Of a DNA stretch of 64,000 nt, positions 8,699 to 17,723 are shown piece after piece. Source of the stretch: Fuerstiella sp. (GTDB lineage: Bacteria > Planctomycetota > Planctomycetia > Planctomycetales > Planctomycetaceae); the NCBI GenBank assembly GCA_022447225.1, contig JAKVAZ010000013.1, forward strand, positions 124,001 to 188,000. Direction: 5' to 3'. The position numbers and the translations under genes are program-made. The notes beneath the pieces are model-generated. The model ran no database searches. It was not told the origin of the DNA and saw nothing but the letters and a program-made list of their open reading frames with translations. Each line of letters opens with the position of its first letter. Positions within the stretch are counted from its first letter, which is position 1.

Positions 8699-9655
8699 TC
8701 AACCGCGCGGATGGCACTGGCTGTGCACTGTTTTCAGTCTTGAGTGATCGACCTGAGTGTAAATCTGAGTTGTACGAATACTGGCATGCCCCAGCATTTC
8801 CTGCAATGCCCGGATGTCGGCTCCACGTGCCAGCAGGTGCGTTGCAAAACTGTGACGCAGAGTGTGTGGGCTAACATCGGTTCCGCAACCGGCGCGCGCT
8901 GCATACCGACGAATTAACTCCCACACCGCTTCGCGCCGGAGTCGTCTGCCGCTTCGGGAAACGAACAGATATTCTCTGTCATCAGAGGCGTTTCCCACCA
9001 TCAGTGGCCGCTCCAGATTCAGATACCGATTGATCGCATTCACTGCGACCGGATTCATCGACACCATCCGCTGTTTGTTGCCTTTACCTGTACAACGTGC
9101 GTAGCGTTCTGTCAGGTTCACGTCTGACAGTCTGAGATCAACGACTTCCGATACTCGACATCCGGTTGCATACATTACAGCGAGAACTGCCCGATCACGG
9201 CGGGCGTATCGATCGATTGAGCCCTGCGGAGCCGCCAGCAGGTCTTCGACCATTTCAGGACTCAAAACTTTGGGAAGACGCTGCCAAAGTTTGGGTGACG
9301 AAACCAGGTCGACCACGCTTTCAGCGACGACATTTTCCAGCATCAGGTAACGAAAGAACATTCTGACCGCGACCAGGTTCCGACCAATACTGGTTGCTGC
9401 CAGGCCCTGTTGCGTCAGATGATCAAGAAAGGCGGTCATGGTGGGAATGTCGACTTCGTGAACCGATTTGCGCTGATTCTGCTCATTCCAGTTCAGAAAC
9501 TTTGTGAGATCACGTCGGTAGGCCAGCACCGTGTTAGGTGACATCCCGCATTCCGATTCCAGATACGCAATGAATCCCGATTCCCAAGCAGAGGGATTCT
9601 GAAGGCTCATCCGGGAAAACCGAATCTGTCCGGGTGGTTTTTTTCTGCGGGGCAT
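8699..9655 (-). CDS. xerD: Tyrosine recombinase XerD/XerC
   Basis: 318 residues, the normal Xer length plus a short basic N-terminal extension. Residues about 22-110 are the SAM-like core-binding domain and 130-310 the catalytic domain. All active-site residues are visible: Arg167 in TGCRVSE, Lys191 in GKGNKQR, His264 and Arg267 in HTLRHSF, His290 in LGHASI and nucleophile Tyr299 in TQIYT. Xer enzymes resolve chromosome dimers at dif. The HTLRHSFATHLLARGADIR block and the ending are Xer-like and not phage-integrase-like, and no mobile-element genes are nearby. XerD versus XerC cannot be settled from this window alone. Confidence 0.9.
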   Translation of the reverse strand: MPRRKKPPGQIRFSRMSLQNPSAWESGFIAYLESECGMSPNTVLAYRRDLTKFLNWNEQNQRKSVHEVDIPTMTAFLDHLTQQGLAATSIGRNLVAVRMFFRYLMLENVVAESVVDLVSSPKLWQRLPKVLSPEMVEDLLAAPQGSIDRYARRDRAVLAVMYATGCRVSEVVDLRLSDVNLTERYARCTGKGNKQRMVSMNPVAVNAINRYLNLERPLMVGNASDDREYLFVSRSGRRLRREAVWELIRRYAARAGCGTDVSPHTLRHSFATHLLARGADIRALQEMLGHASIRTTQIYTQVDHSRLKTVHSQCHPRG

Positions 9656-9717
9656 GGTCGTGTGCGGCAGGTCTGACAGCTGTGACTGAACGAAGTGGTT
9701 TGCTGCGCAATAAGAAT

Positions 9718-9755
9718 CGCCGTCACCGTTCAGAGGGGGTTGAACGATGACGGCG
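9718..9755. repeat. Strong 15-bp hairpin
   Basis: CGCCGTCACCGTTCA at 9718-9732 pairs with TGAACGATGACGGCG at 9741-9755 with one mismatch and an 8-base loop. It lies directly beyond the T-tailed hairpin at 9758-9779 in the direction of leftward transcription, so it probably acts as a back-up terminator or RNA end-stabiliser for the DUF455 gene. Confidence 0.6.
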
Positions 9756-9757
9756 AA

Positions 9758-9779
9758 TAAAAACCGTTTATGAAACGGT
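9758..9779 (-). terminator. Rho-independent terminator after the DUF455 gene
   Basis: On the minus strand ACCGTTT, loop CAT, AAACGGT is followed immediately by TTTTATT. This is a perfect 7-bp stem with a U-rich tail, about 250 bases downstream of the DUF455 stop codon. Confidence 0.6.
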
Positions 9780-10028
9780 ATTCGGACTGAGGTTTTGGCG
9801 AGTTGCTGTCTCGCTACGTCATTATCGTCGGAGTCAGTCGGTGATACCGCGGATTTCCAGAGGAGTACCGGTTGTTCCGGTTAGAGTGAGCAAATCGACA
9901 GTGTTTCACGGACAGCGGTGCTGTGCATTGACCTGAAAGATTTTTCACTGAACACGACTTAGGATCATGTTGATACCGAAATCAGGACGGCGCGACGAGT
10001 GAAACCCTTTCTGGACAGTTAATTCGTA

Positions 10029-10829
10029 TCAATCGCTGCTTTCTGCTTCTTCCCATTCTCGTAATCGACTGATGAATTCTTCTGTCATTCCGGCTGCACG
10101 ACGGGGCTCTTCCAGAAACAGTTTGCCGCGTGCTTTTGACGGGCGCAGGGGCCATGTGAGGTTCTGTTCCCAGACCGTAAAGTCATCCATTCCTGGTGGT
10201 TTGAGTCTTCGCAGCCATTTCAGTCCAAATTCCACATGACGGATTTCGTCGCGGTGAATGGAACGCATAATTCCGGCGCTGCGGCGATCACCGGCATCCA
10301 GAAAGTACTCTTCGAATTCGGCCGTGTGATCCAGGTTGCCACCCTCAAATACCAGTGGGAGACCGCAGACGTATTCCAGCACACTTGCATATCCGACTGC
10401 TCTGGTCCAGATGTAGCCGTTCACCGGCAGTTCACCGAACCGGATACCCAGTTCTGCTGCACGTTGCACGTGTAGTCGGGTATGCCGTTGTTCATCCAGC
10501 ATGATTTCACCCACACCCCGGCGAAATCCAACCGGGGCCTGAGGGAAAGCCAGAATCACCATTGCCATGACTTCCAAAGCCTGCAGTTCGTGGTTCGCCA
10601 TGATGTGATGTGCAATCGCGCGCTTGCGGGGATCTTTCAGAGCAGCAGCCTTTGGCATTTTTGGCGCTGTTCTTTGTGCGGCAAACTGCAGTTGCTCCGG
10701 ACGGGCAGGACGAATCACTCGTTCTGCTTCATGTTCTAATCCGTCAGAAAACGTCTCACCCGGAACGGCCAGTTTCCTGTCGAGCTGTTCGGATGACAGG
10801 ACACATCTTGCAAAGTCACTGAGCTCCAC
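10029..10829 (-). CDS. DUF455 family ferritin-like protein
   Basis: 266 residues. The protein carries the helical diiron-like pattern of the DUF455 family: HHIMANHELQALEVMA (first Glu), DEQRHTRLHVQRAAELG (ExxH) and IHRDEIRHVEFGLKWL (second ExxH), spaced as in ferritin-like four-helix bundles. Family members are predicted metal-dependent oxidases or hydroxylases of unknown substrate. It is cytoplasmic, with no signal peptide. It lies 54 bases downstream of the degenerate ABC exporter gene on the same strand, so cotranscription is possible. The C-terminal third (SKARGKLFLEEPRRAAG) is typical of the family. Confidence 0.8.
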   Translation of the reverse strand: MELSDFARCVLSSEQLDRKLAVPGETFSDGLEHEAERVIRPARPEQLQFAAQRTAPKMPKAAALKDPRKRAIAHHIMANHELQALEVMAMVILAFPQAPVGFRRGVGEIMLDEQRHTRLHVQRAAELGIRFGELPVNGYIWTRAVGYASVLEYVCGLPLVFEGGNLDHTAEFEEYFLDAGDRRSAGIMRSIHRDEIRHVEFGLKWLRRLKPPGMDDFTVWEQNLTWPLRPSKARGKLFLEEPRRAAGMTEEFISRLREWEEAESSD

Positions 10830-10883
10830 GGGCCGGTCTTTCCTGGTGAAACAAAATGCGTCCCGGAAAACATCAGGAAGAAC

Positions 10884-12734
10884 TTATTCGCCGGATCGGA
10901 ATACATTAAAACGAATGTATTCCCAGTGACGGTACAATTCAGAGCTGATTACCAGTTCATCGTGAGGGCCGTCCGCAACCACTCGACCATCATTCAGCAG
11001 GACCACCCGGTCACATTTTTTGACGGTGGACAGCCGAAAGGGCAGAAAGACGACTGTTCGATCCTGACAGATTCGATCAAAAGTATCATCGAGAAGTGCC
11101 TTGGTTTCGCTGTCCAGCGAAACATGAGGTTCTTCGATAAACAGCAATGCGGGTTTGCGAACGATGGCACGTGCGATGGCCAGACGAAACGCCTGTCCGG
11201 CATCGAGCGGGACACCGTAATCACCGACCTGAGTTTCGTAGCCCTTCGGCAGCTGTCGTGTGAATTTTTCCGCGTGAGCAATTTTTCCGGCTTCCATCGC
11301 CTGTTGCCTCGAAATGTCAGCCTGTCCGCATGTGATATTTTCCAGCACGGTGGCGTTGAACAGATTGTTCATCCCCGAGACGATCATCGACTCGGCTCGC
11401 AGCGATTCCAGCGTCGCCTGTCGGATGTTTCTGCCGTCAAGAAGTACCTGTCCGCTTTGTGGATCGTTCAATCGGGGAACCAGACTCACGAGCGCACTGG
11501 TTTCTTCATAGCACAGGGAAATCAAAGCCACTCGCTGGCCGACATCGATTTTTAGGTCCAGTTGATTCAGCAGGTTCGGGTGGTCGGGTGTGTCAACGCA
11601 GATTTGATCGAACTGCAGGTTGCGCGACAGAGGCTCCTGGAACCGTGCGCGTACGACCTGACTCACGTCCGGTACAGACCGAATGTATTCATTGATTTCT
11701 TCGGCGGCGACACTGCCTCGGAGCTCGTAGTCCTGAGAAAGCTGCAATGCACGCAGTGTTTGATAAAGCAGCACCAGGCTGATTCCAATGATCGTAATGC
11801 CTGACAGGCCGATCTGATCGTCTGTCAGCAGATGTCGTAACAGAATCCAGCTAGGAGCGCCGGCGGCGAAAATCAGAATGGCTCGATTTACCCAGACACC
11901 CCGACGCAGTTCACGACTCACCTGTCCACGGTGTCGATCGAAGGCATTCAGGTTCTCTTCAAATTGCTCATGTTCAAAAGACTCCATGCCATAGCCCGCA
12001 ACGATTCGTGATTTTTCCAGACCGTTAGCCAGGCGATTCAGACTGCGGTCCACCTGTTCGCTCAGCAGGTCGGAAGTGTTCGACAGACGTTTTTCCTCCA
12101 TCATCATCAGAAACCAGCCTGCGACGACCGGAATCATACATTCCATGCCTGCATAAAAGTGCACAAGACAACAGGTCACAGGTAAAGCAACCAGATCAGC
12201 CATGCCTCCGATTGTCAGTCGAGTCCACTGATGGACTGAGGTCTGAACCTGATCGGCTGACTCCCGGAACAAACGTCGACTCGTATCGATACGTTCTCCG
12301 TGAAGGTCTCCTGCATTCAGTCGCAGAGACTGCCGATGCAGATGTTGCCGCAATCTGCGAACGCGTACAGACGCATATGCGGACGACTGACCCGAGACCG
12401 CTGCCTGCAGCAGCCACCGAAGTCCTACGAATATCAGTCCGGCAACCGTAAGAACGGGCAGGGGCGAACGATTCTCACGCAGCAGGGGAATCTGATCGAC
12501 AAGTTGCCGTAATATCCGCTCTGGAAATGTGTCGTCCTGCAGTACTGATTGCAGAGCCATTTCACCCTGGCCGGCAATTCGTACCTGAATCAGTCCGGTA
12601 ATCGCCCCAGCGCAAAGAATGAAACCCACCAGACAAACTGACGCCGCAACGGCGCAGACTGTTGCTCCGAGCAGGGCCGGACGGAACAACTGCCGAGTCG
12701 ATACGATCCGACTGAACAGATTTGCTTCAGACAC
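10884..12734 (-). CDS. ABC exporter-like protein with degenerate nucleotide-binding domain
   Basis: 616 residues with the layout of a half-size ABC exporter: membrane domain about 15-335 with hydrophobic segments near 22-50, 93-112, 176-210 and 283-330, then an ABC domain about 376-610. The domain aligns along its full length, yet every ATP motif is altered. The P-loop position reads SLCYEETSA (406-414) with no GxxGxGKS lysine; the Q-loop Gln is missing (IVSGMNNLF); the signature is LDAGQ (510-514); Walker B is LLFIEE (530-535); the switch His is Phe566 in PFRLST. The frame is intact with normal codon use, so it is a maintained pseudo-ATPase, not a pseudogene. It may pair with an active half-transporter elsewhere. 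Confidence 0.85.
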   Translation of the reverse strand: MSEANLFSRIVSTRQLFRPALLGATVCAVAASVCLVGFILCAGAITGLIQVRIAGQGEMALQSVLQDDTFPERILRQLVDQIPLLRENRSPLPVLTVAGLIFVGLRWLLQAAVSGQSSAYASVRVRRLRQHLHRQSLRLNAGDLHGERIDTSRRLFRESADQVQTSVHQWTRLTIGGMADLVALPVTCCLVHFYAGMECMIPVVAGWFLMMMEEKRLSNTSDLLSEQVDRSLNRLANGLEKSRIVAGYGMESFEHEQFEENLNAFDRHRGQVSRELRRGVWVNRAILIFAAGAPSWILLRHLLTDDQIGLSGITIIGISLVLLYQTLRALQLSQDYELRGSVAAEEINEYIRSVPDVSQVVRARFQEPLSRNLQFDQICVDTPDHPNLLNQLDLKIDVGQRVALISLCYEETSALVSLVPRLNDPQSGQVLLDGRNIRQATLESLRAESMIVSGMNNLFNATVLENITCGQADISRQQAMEAGKIAHAEKFTRQLPKGYETQVGDYGVPLDAGQAFRLAIARAIVRKPALLFIEEPHVSLDSETKALLDDTFDRICQDRTVVFLPFRLSTVKKCDRVVLLNDGRVVADGPHDELVISSELYRHWEYIRFNVFRSGE

Positions 12735-13007
12735 GGAACACGCCTTTTTTGCAGACAGGAATCCGGAAACGGCCCTACTACAACAACCTACCCGTGCATT
12801 GGTACCGGAACAACGGTAGTGGCGGCAAGCCTGCTGAATTCTGCCCGTCCGGCAAACATCCGGGAAATTACGCTGACCTAAGTGCTAATATACTAACAGT
12901 AAACGCGACATCCGGTGAGGCGAACCTGAAGATCGTATAGAAAGGGAGGAATCCGTTGTTAAGTGATTCCACTGCAACCGCTCTTGGACCGGGTAGTGAT
13001 CTGAAGT

Positions 13008-13985
13008 CTATGCCAGGTCTCTGTCTTCGAACAAAATGAACGCAAACAGAATTGTTGCGGTTGCGTAGGCAATACAGTAAAGCAGGGCGGTGCCAGGATA
13101 GGCAGGCAGCACCTGTGTTTCTGTCGCAATTGCTGCTGACACATTGAATGCATCCAGAGAGGGCACAGCGGTTGCGATCAAACGAGCGACGAATGTCACT
13201 GCTTCGTTTTGAATGACACGCTCACTTTGAGAGACCATCATGGGAGTCAGATTGCCGATGACGAAGATGGCGAAACAGACAACCAGGTTGACGACCATTG
13301 GCAGTCGGGTGGCAACCGCCACGCTGACGGCGCCCAGAACGGCGATCTCGAAGAACACCAGAACCACTCCGGGAATCACCTGGTTCACCACCGCCATTCG
13401 TTCCGGATGAGGCATGGGCAGGTTGAGCCCCAGGACCATCGTATTTTCAAACAATGGTGAAACAGTCTCTGACATTTCACGCTGATCGTGTCCGACTTTG
13501 TAGAAGATCAGAACCCCAAAGATGATGGCGAGCGGAACCAGCAGCCACAATGTCCCCTGTAGAATTCCAATGTACTTGCCCAGAATGAACTGTCGCCGGT
13601 TGATGGGCTTCGACAGCAGAGTCATGGCCGTTTTGCCTTCGATTTCATTCGTAATCGATGTGCCCGCCGTCCAGACAGCCAGCAGAACGCCGGCAATCAG
13701 CAGGGTCGCCAGACCACACTCCTTCAGCATCTTCACATCAGCTTCGAGTGTGAAGAACGGGATAAACGTGTTCACCAGCAGGACAAATCCTGAAATCACC
13801 AGCAGCAGGAAAAACAGCGGTTGGCGCACTGCCTCTTTGGTTGTGGCACGGGCAATAATGCCGGCCCGGGTCCAGTAGCCAAACCCAATCAGGGCGAACA
13901 GAAACCCGAGGGCCACCAGCCATGCGGGGCCCCAGTTCACGTCAGTGACAGCAGTTGACTGAGCCAGGACCGGAAATGCATTCAT
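13008..13985 (-). CDS. ABC-2 type permease (NosY/GldF-like)
   Basis: 325 residues, almost entirely membrane-embedded: hydrophobic segments near 22-42, 58-78, 90-110, 145-170, 215-240, 245-262 and 297-318. The motif TNEIEGKTAMTLLSKPINRRQFILGKYIG matches the cytoplasmic loop of ABC-2 permeases of the NosY/GldF type, which move proteins, lipids or polysaccharides with a separate ATPase. No intact ATP-binding gene is adjacent; the nearest ABC protein (10884-12734) lacks ATP motifs and has its own membrane domain. It could be a solitary permease whose ATPase is encoded elsewhere. Start ATG at 13985 lacks an obvious Shine-Dalgarno. Confidence 0.8.
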   Translation of the reverse strand: MNAFPVLAQSTAVTDVNWGPAWLVALGFLFALIGFGYWTRAGIIARATTKEAVRQPLFFLLLVISGFVLLVNTFIPFFTLEADVKMLKECGLATLLIAGVLLAVWTAGTSITNEIEGKTAMTLLSKPINRRQFILGKYIGILQGTLWLLVPLAIIFGVLIFYKVGHDQREMSETVSPLFENTMVLGLNLPMPHPERMAVVNQVIPGVVLVFFEIAVLGAVSVAVATRLPMVVNLVVCFAIFVIGNLTPMMVSQSERVIQNEAVTFVARLIATAVPSLDAFNVSAAIATETQVLPAYPGTALLYCIAYATATILFAFILFEDRDLA

Positions 13986-14306
13986 TGGAAATTCAGCGAT
14001 GCGGGATCATGATGGTATTGGACGCTCCCGCGCAGAGTGAAGTCAGCAACCAGGCCGGAACTGCGGGGTAATATGTTTACGACGCGACGAGCACCTGCGT
14101 TGGAGCGAATTTTCGGGACTCGGGATCAAAGATAAATGTGTCGTAACACCTTTAAAAAAAACATGTTAGGTCATGCCTCCGGTTAGGATGCCAGGTCGAT
14201 TTCAGCTGATAATGCGGTCTGGGCGACGTTGGTTGGATCGGACGACGAGACATGACAGAATGGTGTTTCATACCCAGGAAGACTTTAGCGGACGTAATTA
14301 GAATTC
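13986..14306. other. Divergent promoter region
   Basis: This stretch separates the leftward ABC-2 permease from the rightward helicase gene and should contain both promoters. A small GTGT-CGTA-ACAC palindrome near 14131-14142 is followed by an A-rich run at 14149-14161, which on the minus strand could also work as a weak terminator or promoter element. Nothing else is recognisable. Confidence 0.4.
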
Positions 14307-16403
14307 ATGTCGCAGCCGGACCCGGAAGTTCCCGAATTACTGCGACACCTGAATTTACAGCAGTATAAAGCTGTGGTTCACGGTGAATCTCCATTGCTGA
14401 TCATCGCCGGTGCCGGCACCGGTAAAACCACAACCCTGGCTCATCGAGTCGCCTGGCAGATCATGTCGGGTGTTGATCCGGCCCGGATTCTGCTACTGAC
14501 GTTTACCCGTCGAGCCGCCACGGAAATGCTTCGCAGAGTCGAAAGTATTCTGCTGATGCTGAATGCTGAGGCCGGGACAAATCCAAACATCACCAAACGC
14601 AGGTATGTTCGTCAGATTCAGGGTGGAACGTTTCATGCGGTTGCCACTCAACTGCTGCGGCGATTTGGTCACCTGATTGGCCTGCATCCGGATTTTACTA
14701 TCCTTGATCGCAGTGATTCCGAAGATCTGATGAATCTGGCCAGATCGGAAGTGAAGCTGCCGGGAAGCGGCAGCAGGTTCCCGTTGAAGGGCACCTGCCT
14801 TGACATCTACAGCCGCTGCGTGAATACGCAGCAAACCCTGGATGTGATTCTCCGGAAACACTTTCCCTGGTGTTGCGAACACGAAGAGCTTTTGGGGCGA
14901 TTGTTTACGTTGTTTGCTGAACGCAAGGAACAGCAGCGTGTCCTGGATTTTGACGATCTGCTGCTGTTCTGGAACGCGCTGGCCGCATCGACCGGTGGCA
15001 GCGAGATACTCAGCAGTAAGTTCGATCGCATCCTTGTGGACGAATATCAGGACACCAATGTGCTGCAGGCCGGCATCCTGAAACAAATGTCACCAAACGG
15101 ACACGGAGTGACGGCTGTTGGTGACGATGCACAGTCGATTTACTCCTTTCGGGCGGCAACCGTCCGCAACATTCTGGATTTCCCGGATGATTTTCCTGAG
15201 ACCTCTGTGATGCCCCTCGAACAGAATTATCGCAGCACACAACGAATTCTGGACTGCACCAATCTTGTGATCGCTGAGGCCGGCGAGCGGCATCACAAGG
15301 AGCTTTGGTCAGATCGTGGTGATGGAGCTGTCCCTGTACTGGCGACATGTGCTGACGAAGACGCTCAGAGTGAATTTTTGATTGATCGGATTCTCGAACA
15401 AAGAGAACAGGGAACAGCGCTCAGGAGCCAGGCGGTCCTGTTTCGGGCGTCTCATCACAGTATGTCACTCGAAGCTGAACTAAGCCGGCGGAATATTCCA
15501 TTCAAAAAACATGGCGGGCTGCGATTTCTTGAAACCGCGCATGTCAAAGATGTCATGTCGTTCCTTCGACTGGCAGAGAATCCATTCGACGCAATCGCCG
15601 GGTTTCGAATTCTGGTTCTGCTGCCGGGCATCGGACAGGTCAAAGCGGGCACTCTTGTTAATCTGTTGAGAGAAACCGGAGGTCGGTTTGATGCCTGGCT
15701 GGACTGGAAACCACCGTCGGCACTGAAAAACGACTGGCGGACATTCGTTGAATTGCTGCTGAGCATTGCCGAACGTTCTGACTCGTCTGACGTCGGTCCG
15801 GCAACTGATCTCCATCAGATTCGGTCCTTCTACAGTCCGCTGGTGACAGCCCGCTACGACAACGCGAAGGCTCGGATCAATGACATCAGACAATTGGAAG
15901 TCATCGCAGCCCGATATAAAACTCGCAGGGAGTTTCTGTCAGAAATGACGCTGGATCCTCCGGCGTCCACACAGGAACCTGCTGCAGATTCGTGGCAGGA
16001 TGAGGACTATTTGATATTGAGCACCATCCATTCAGCAAAAGGGCTCGAATGGGATTCGGTGTATGTGATTCATGCGGCAGACGGCAACATTCCTTCGGAT
16101 ATGGCAACCGATTCACCGGAAGAAATCGAAGAAGAGCGACGTTTGTTCTATGTGGCAATGACGCGAGCAAAAAATAATCTGACCGTCTGCCGTCCCGAAC
16201 GTTATTATTTCCATCATCGGCGTCGCAGCGATCTGGGTTCCCTGTCCCGAATCACTCGGTTCCTTCCGGCCAGAATTCAGGAGGCGTTCCAACTGATATC
16301 GTTTGGTGTACTGTCTGAAACAGACTTGGAAAATCCCGACAGACTGATCTCCGCAGACACTTCTGAGATTCGTCGGAATATCTCAAAACTGTGGTCAACG
16401 TAG
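14307..16403 (+). CDS. UvrD/PcrA/Rep-family superfamily 1 DNA helicase
   Basis: 698 residues with all SF1A helicase motifs in order: Q-motif LNLQQYKAV (16-24), Walker A GAGTGKT (35-41), Ia TFTRRAATEM, II LVDEYQDTN, III VGDDAQSIYSFRAA, IV LEQNYRST, V LSTIHSAKGLEWDSVYVI and VI EERRLFYVAMTRAK. Such enzymes unwind DNA 3' to 5' in repair and replication restart. The length and motif spacing fit PcrA/Rep more than RecB or AddA, and no exonuclease domain follows. The C-terminal tail is short and lacks the PcrA Tudor-like segment, so I leave the symbol blank. It converges with ftsY, 7 bases away. Confidence 0.92.
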   Translation: MSQPDPEVPELLRHLNLQQYKAVVHGESPLLIIAGAGTGKTTTLAHRVAWQIMSGVDPARILLLTFTRRAATEMLRRVESILLMLNAEAGTNPNITKRRYVRQIQGGTFHAVATQLLRRFGHLIGLHPDFTILDRSDSEDLMNLARSEVKLPGSGSRFPLKGTCLDIYSRCVNTQQTLDVILRKHFPWCCEHEELLGRLFTLFAERKEQQRVLDFDDLLLFWNALAASTGGSEILSSKFDRILVDEYQDTNVLQAGILKQMSPNGHGVTAVGDDAQSIYSFRAATVRNILDFPDDFPETSVMPLEQNYRSTQRILDCTNLVIAEAGERHHKELWSDRGDGAVPVLATCADEDAQSEFLIDRILEQREQGTALRSQAVLFRASHHSMSLEAELSRRNIPFKKHGGLRFLETAHVKDVMSFLRLAENPFDAIAGFRILVLLPGIGQVKAGTLVNLLRETGGRFDAWLDWKPPSALKNDWRTFVELLLSIAERSDSSDVGPATDLHQIRSFYSPLVTARYDNAKARINDIRQLEVIAARYKTRREFLSEMTLDPPASTQEPAADSWQDEDYLILSTIHSAKGLEWDSVYVIHAADGNIPSDMATDSPEEIEEERRLFYVAMTRAKNNLTVCRPERYYFHHRRRSDLGSLSRITRFLPARIQEAFQLISFGVLSETDLENPDRLISADTSEIRRNISKLWST

Positions 16404-16410
16404 TTCCGTA

Positions 16411-17352
16411 TTATGCGGCGAACAGAGCTTCCACGAATCCGTCGGGGTCGAAGAGTTCCAGGTCATCAATCTGTTCGCCAACGCCAATGTACTTGACCGG
16501 AATGCCCATGTCCTGACGAATGGCGACAGTAACCCCGCCGCGGGCTGTTCCGTCCAGTTTGGCCAGAACAAGTCCGGTACATTCCACTGCTTCTGAAAAA
16601 CTTCGAGCCTGACTGAGTCCGTTTTGTCCGGTGGTTGCGTCCAGTACCAGGAGACTCTCATGGGGAGCGTCCGGGATGACCTTCTGGATGACTCGACGGA
16701 TCTTGTGGAGTTCGTCCATCAGATTCTTCTGAGTCTGCAGGCGACCGGCCGTATCCACGATGAGGTAGTCCGCCTGGGTTTCGACGGCCTTTGTGGCTCC
16801 TTCCCAGGCGACAGCCGCCGGATCGGCCCCGCGTTCTTTGCGGACGATCTCGCATCCCAGCCTTTCGCTCCACATGGCCAGCTGTTCCACAGCAGCTGCC
16901 CGAAAGGTATCCCCCGCCGCCAGCACGACCCGGTGTCCCTGTTTTTGCAGCAGGTTCGAGATTTTGGCGATTGATGTTGTCTTGCCGGCGCCATTCACAC
17001 CCGCCACCAGAATGACTGTCGGACCCGACTCTGCCTGTGTGAGTGGCGAAAGCGGATTGTCCAGATCCCATTTGACGGTGCTGTCTCCCTTAAGCAGATC
17101 GACGAGTTCTCCGCGAACCGTGGCCCACACAGCGTCGACATCCACCGTTCGGCCGCCATGATCTTCACGCAGCCGAGACACAATTCTGTCGGTCGCCCGA
17201 ACGCCCATATCGGTTCGAATCAGTCGTGCTTCAAAGTCCTGAAGCAGTTGATCGTCCAGAATGTCGCCGGCACGAAACAGATCGCGTACGTCGGTCCGCA
17301 GAATATCTTTGGTTTTTTTTAATCCGGTCCTGAGTCGGTCAAACAGTCCCAT
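16411..17352 (-). CDS. ftsY: Signal recognition particle receptor FtsY
   Basis: 313 residues; a short-form FtsY consisting of the N domain (about 1-90) and the GTPase G domain, without the long acidic A domain. G-motifs are clear: G1 GVNGAGKTT (118-126), the insertion-box DTFRAAAVEQL, G3 DTAGR, G4 AKLDG followed by TARGG, and the closing GVGEQIDDLELFD. FtsY receives ribosome-SRP complexes at the membrane and hands nascent membrane proteins to SecYEG. The last residue block FVEALF is typical. A run of T within the gene near 17320 is coding. Transcribed leftward, convergent with the helicase gene. Confidence 0.96.
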   Translation of the reverse strand: MGLFDRLRTGLKKTKDILRTDVRDLFRAGDILDDQLLQDFEARLIRTDMGVRATDRIVSRLREDHGGRTVDVDAVWATVRGELVDLLKGDSTVKWDLDNPLSPLTQAESGPTVILVAGVNGAGKTTSIAKISNLLQKQGHRVVLAAGDTFRAAAVEQLAMWSERLGCEIVRKERGADPAAVAWEGATKAVETQADYLIVDTAGRLQTQKNLMDELHKIRRVIQKVIPDAPHESLLVLDATTGQNGLSQARSFSEAVECTGLVLAKLDGTARGGVTVAIRQDMGIPVKYIGVGEQIDDLELFDPDGFVEALFAA

Positions 17353-17723
17353 CGTTCTCTCTCTTTTTCCGCATCCTGATGCTGACGGTTCAGCACTCGA
17401 GTTCGCTTATACCTCGATTCCGGTTTTCCAACAATCCGCAGGACCGGCAGAACACCGTCATCTTTCTCACGGTCCTGCCTGTCAGTGCTGAAATCGCTCC
17501 AACGTGGATAGAACAGGCCACCTTCAGTCCTCTGATGACCGTCTGGTCACTGCCGACTTAAATACGGGGATGGTGACCGAGTCGGCGGTGGTCTTCTGAT
17601 TCTGCAGTTCCCTGTACAGATCGATTCGATTGTGTGCTGAAGGATTGATACGATTTGTGACTTGAAATGAGTTTCCGGGATTCCGTTGAGTTTTTCTGGT
17701 GTGACACCGTTCGGATCGTGATC
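17353..17723. other. Divergent intergenic region between ftsY and rhodanese genes
   Basis: The region should hold the ftsY promoter and that of the rhodanese gene. I see no open frame with family resemblance, no tRNA-like fold and no strong hairpin. An in-frame ATG at 17667 would lengthen the rhodanese by 19 residues that do not look like part of the domain. Confidence 0.4.

Larger units (their letters stand above)
9656..10028. other. Intergenic region between xerD-type and DUF455 genes
   Basis: Both flanking genes run leftward. The left half carries two strong hairpins (annotated separately) that probably end the DUF455 transcript. The right half has a small ACCGG/CCGGT hairpin near 9868-9882 and a short minus-strand frame ending in LTGTTGTPLEIRGITD, which has no start codon and is too short to call. 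The promoter of the xerD-type gene should lie close to 9656-9717. Confidence 0.5.

Noticed and set aside
9790-9935. Minus-strand peptide ending LTGTTGTPLEIRGITD
   Set aside because: Only about 22 codons without a start; likely chance although it reads like a protein end.
14493-15086. Long minus-strand frame (197 residues) opposite the helicase gene
   Set aside because: Antisense to a gene with all helicase motifs; its translation has no family resemblance.
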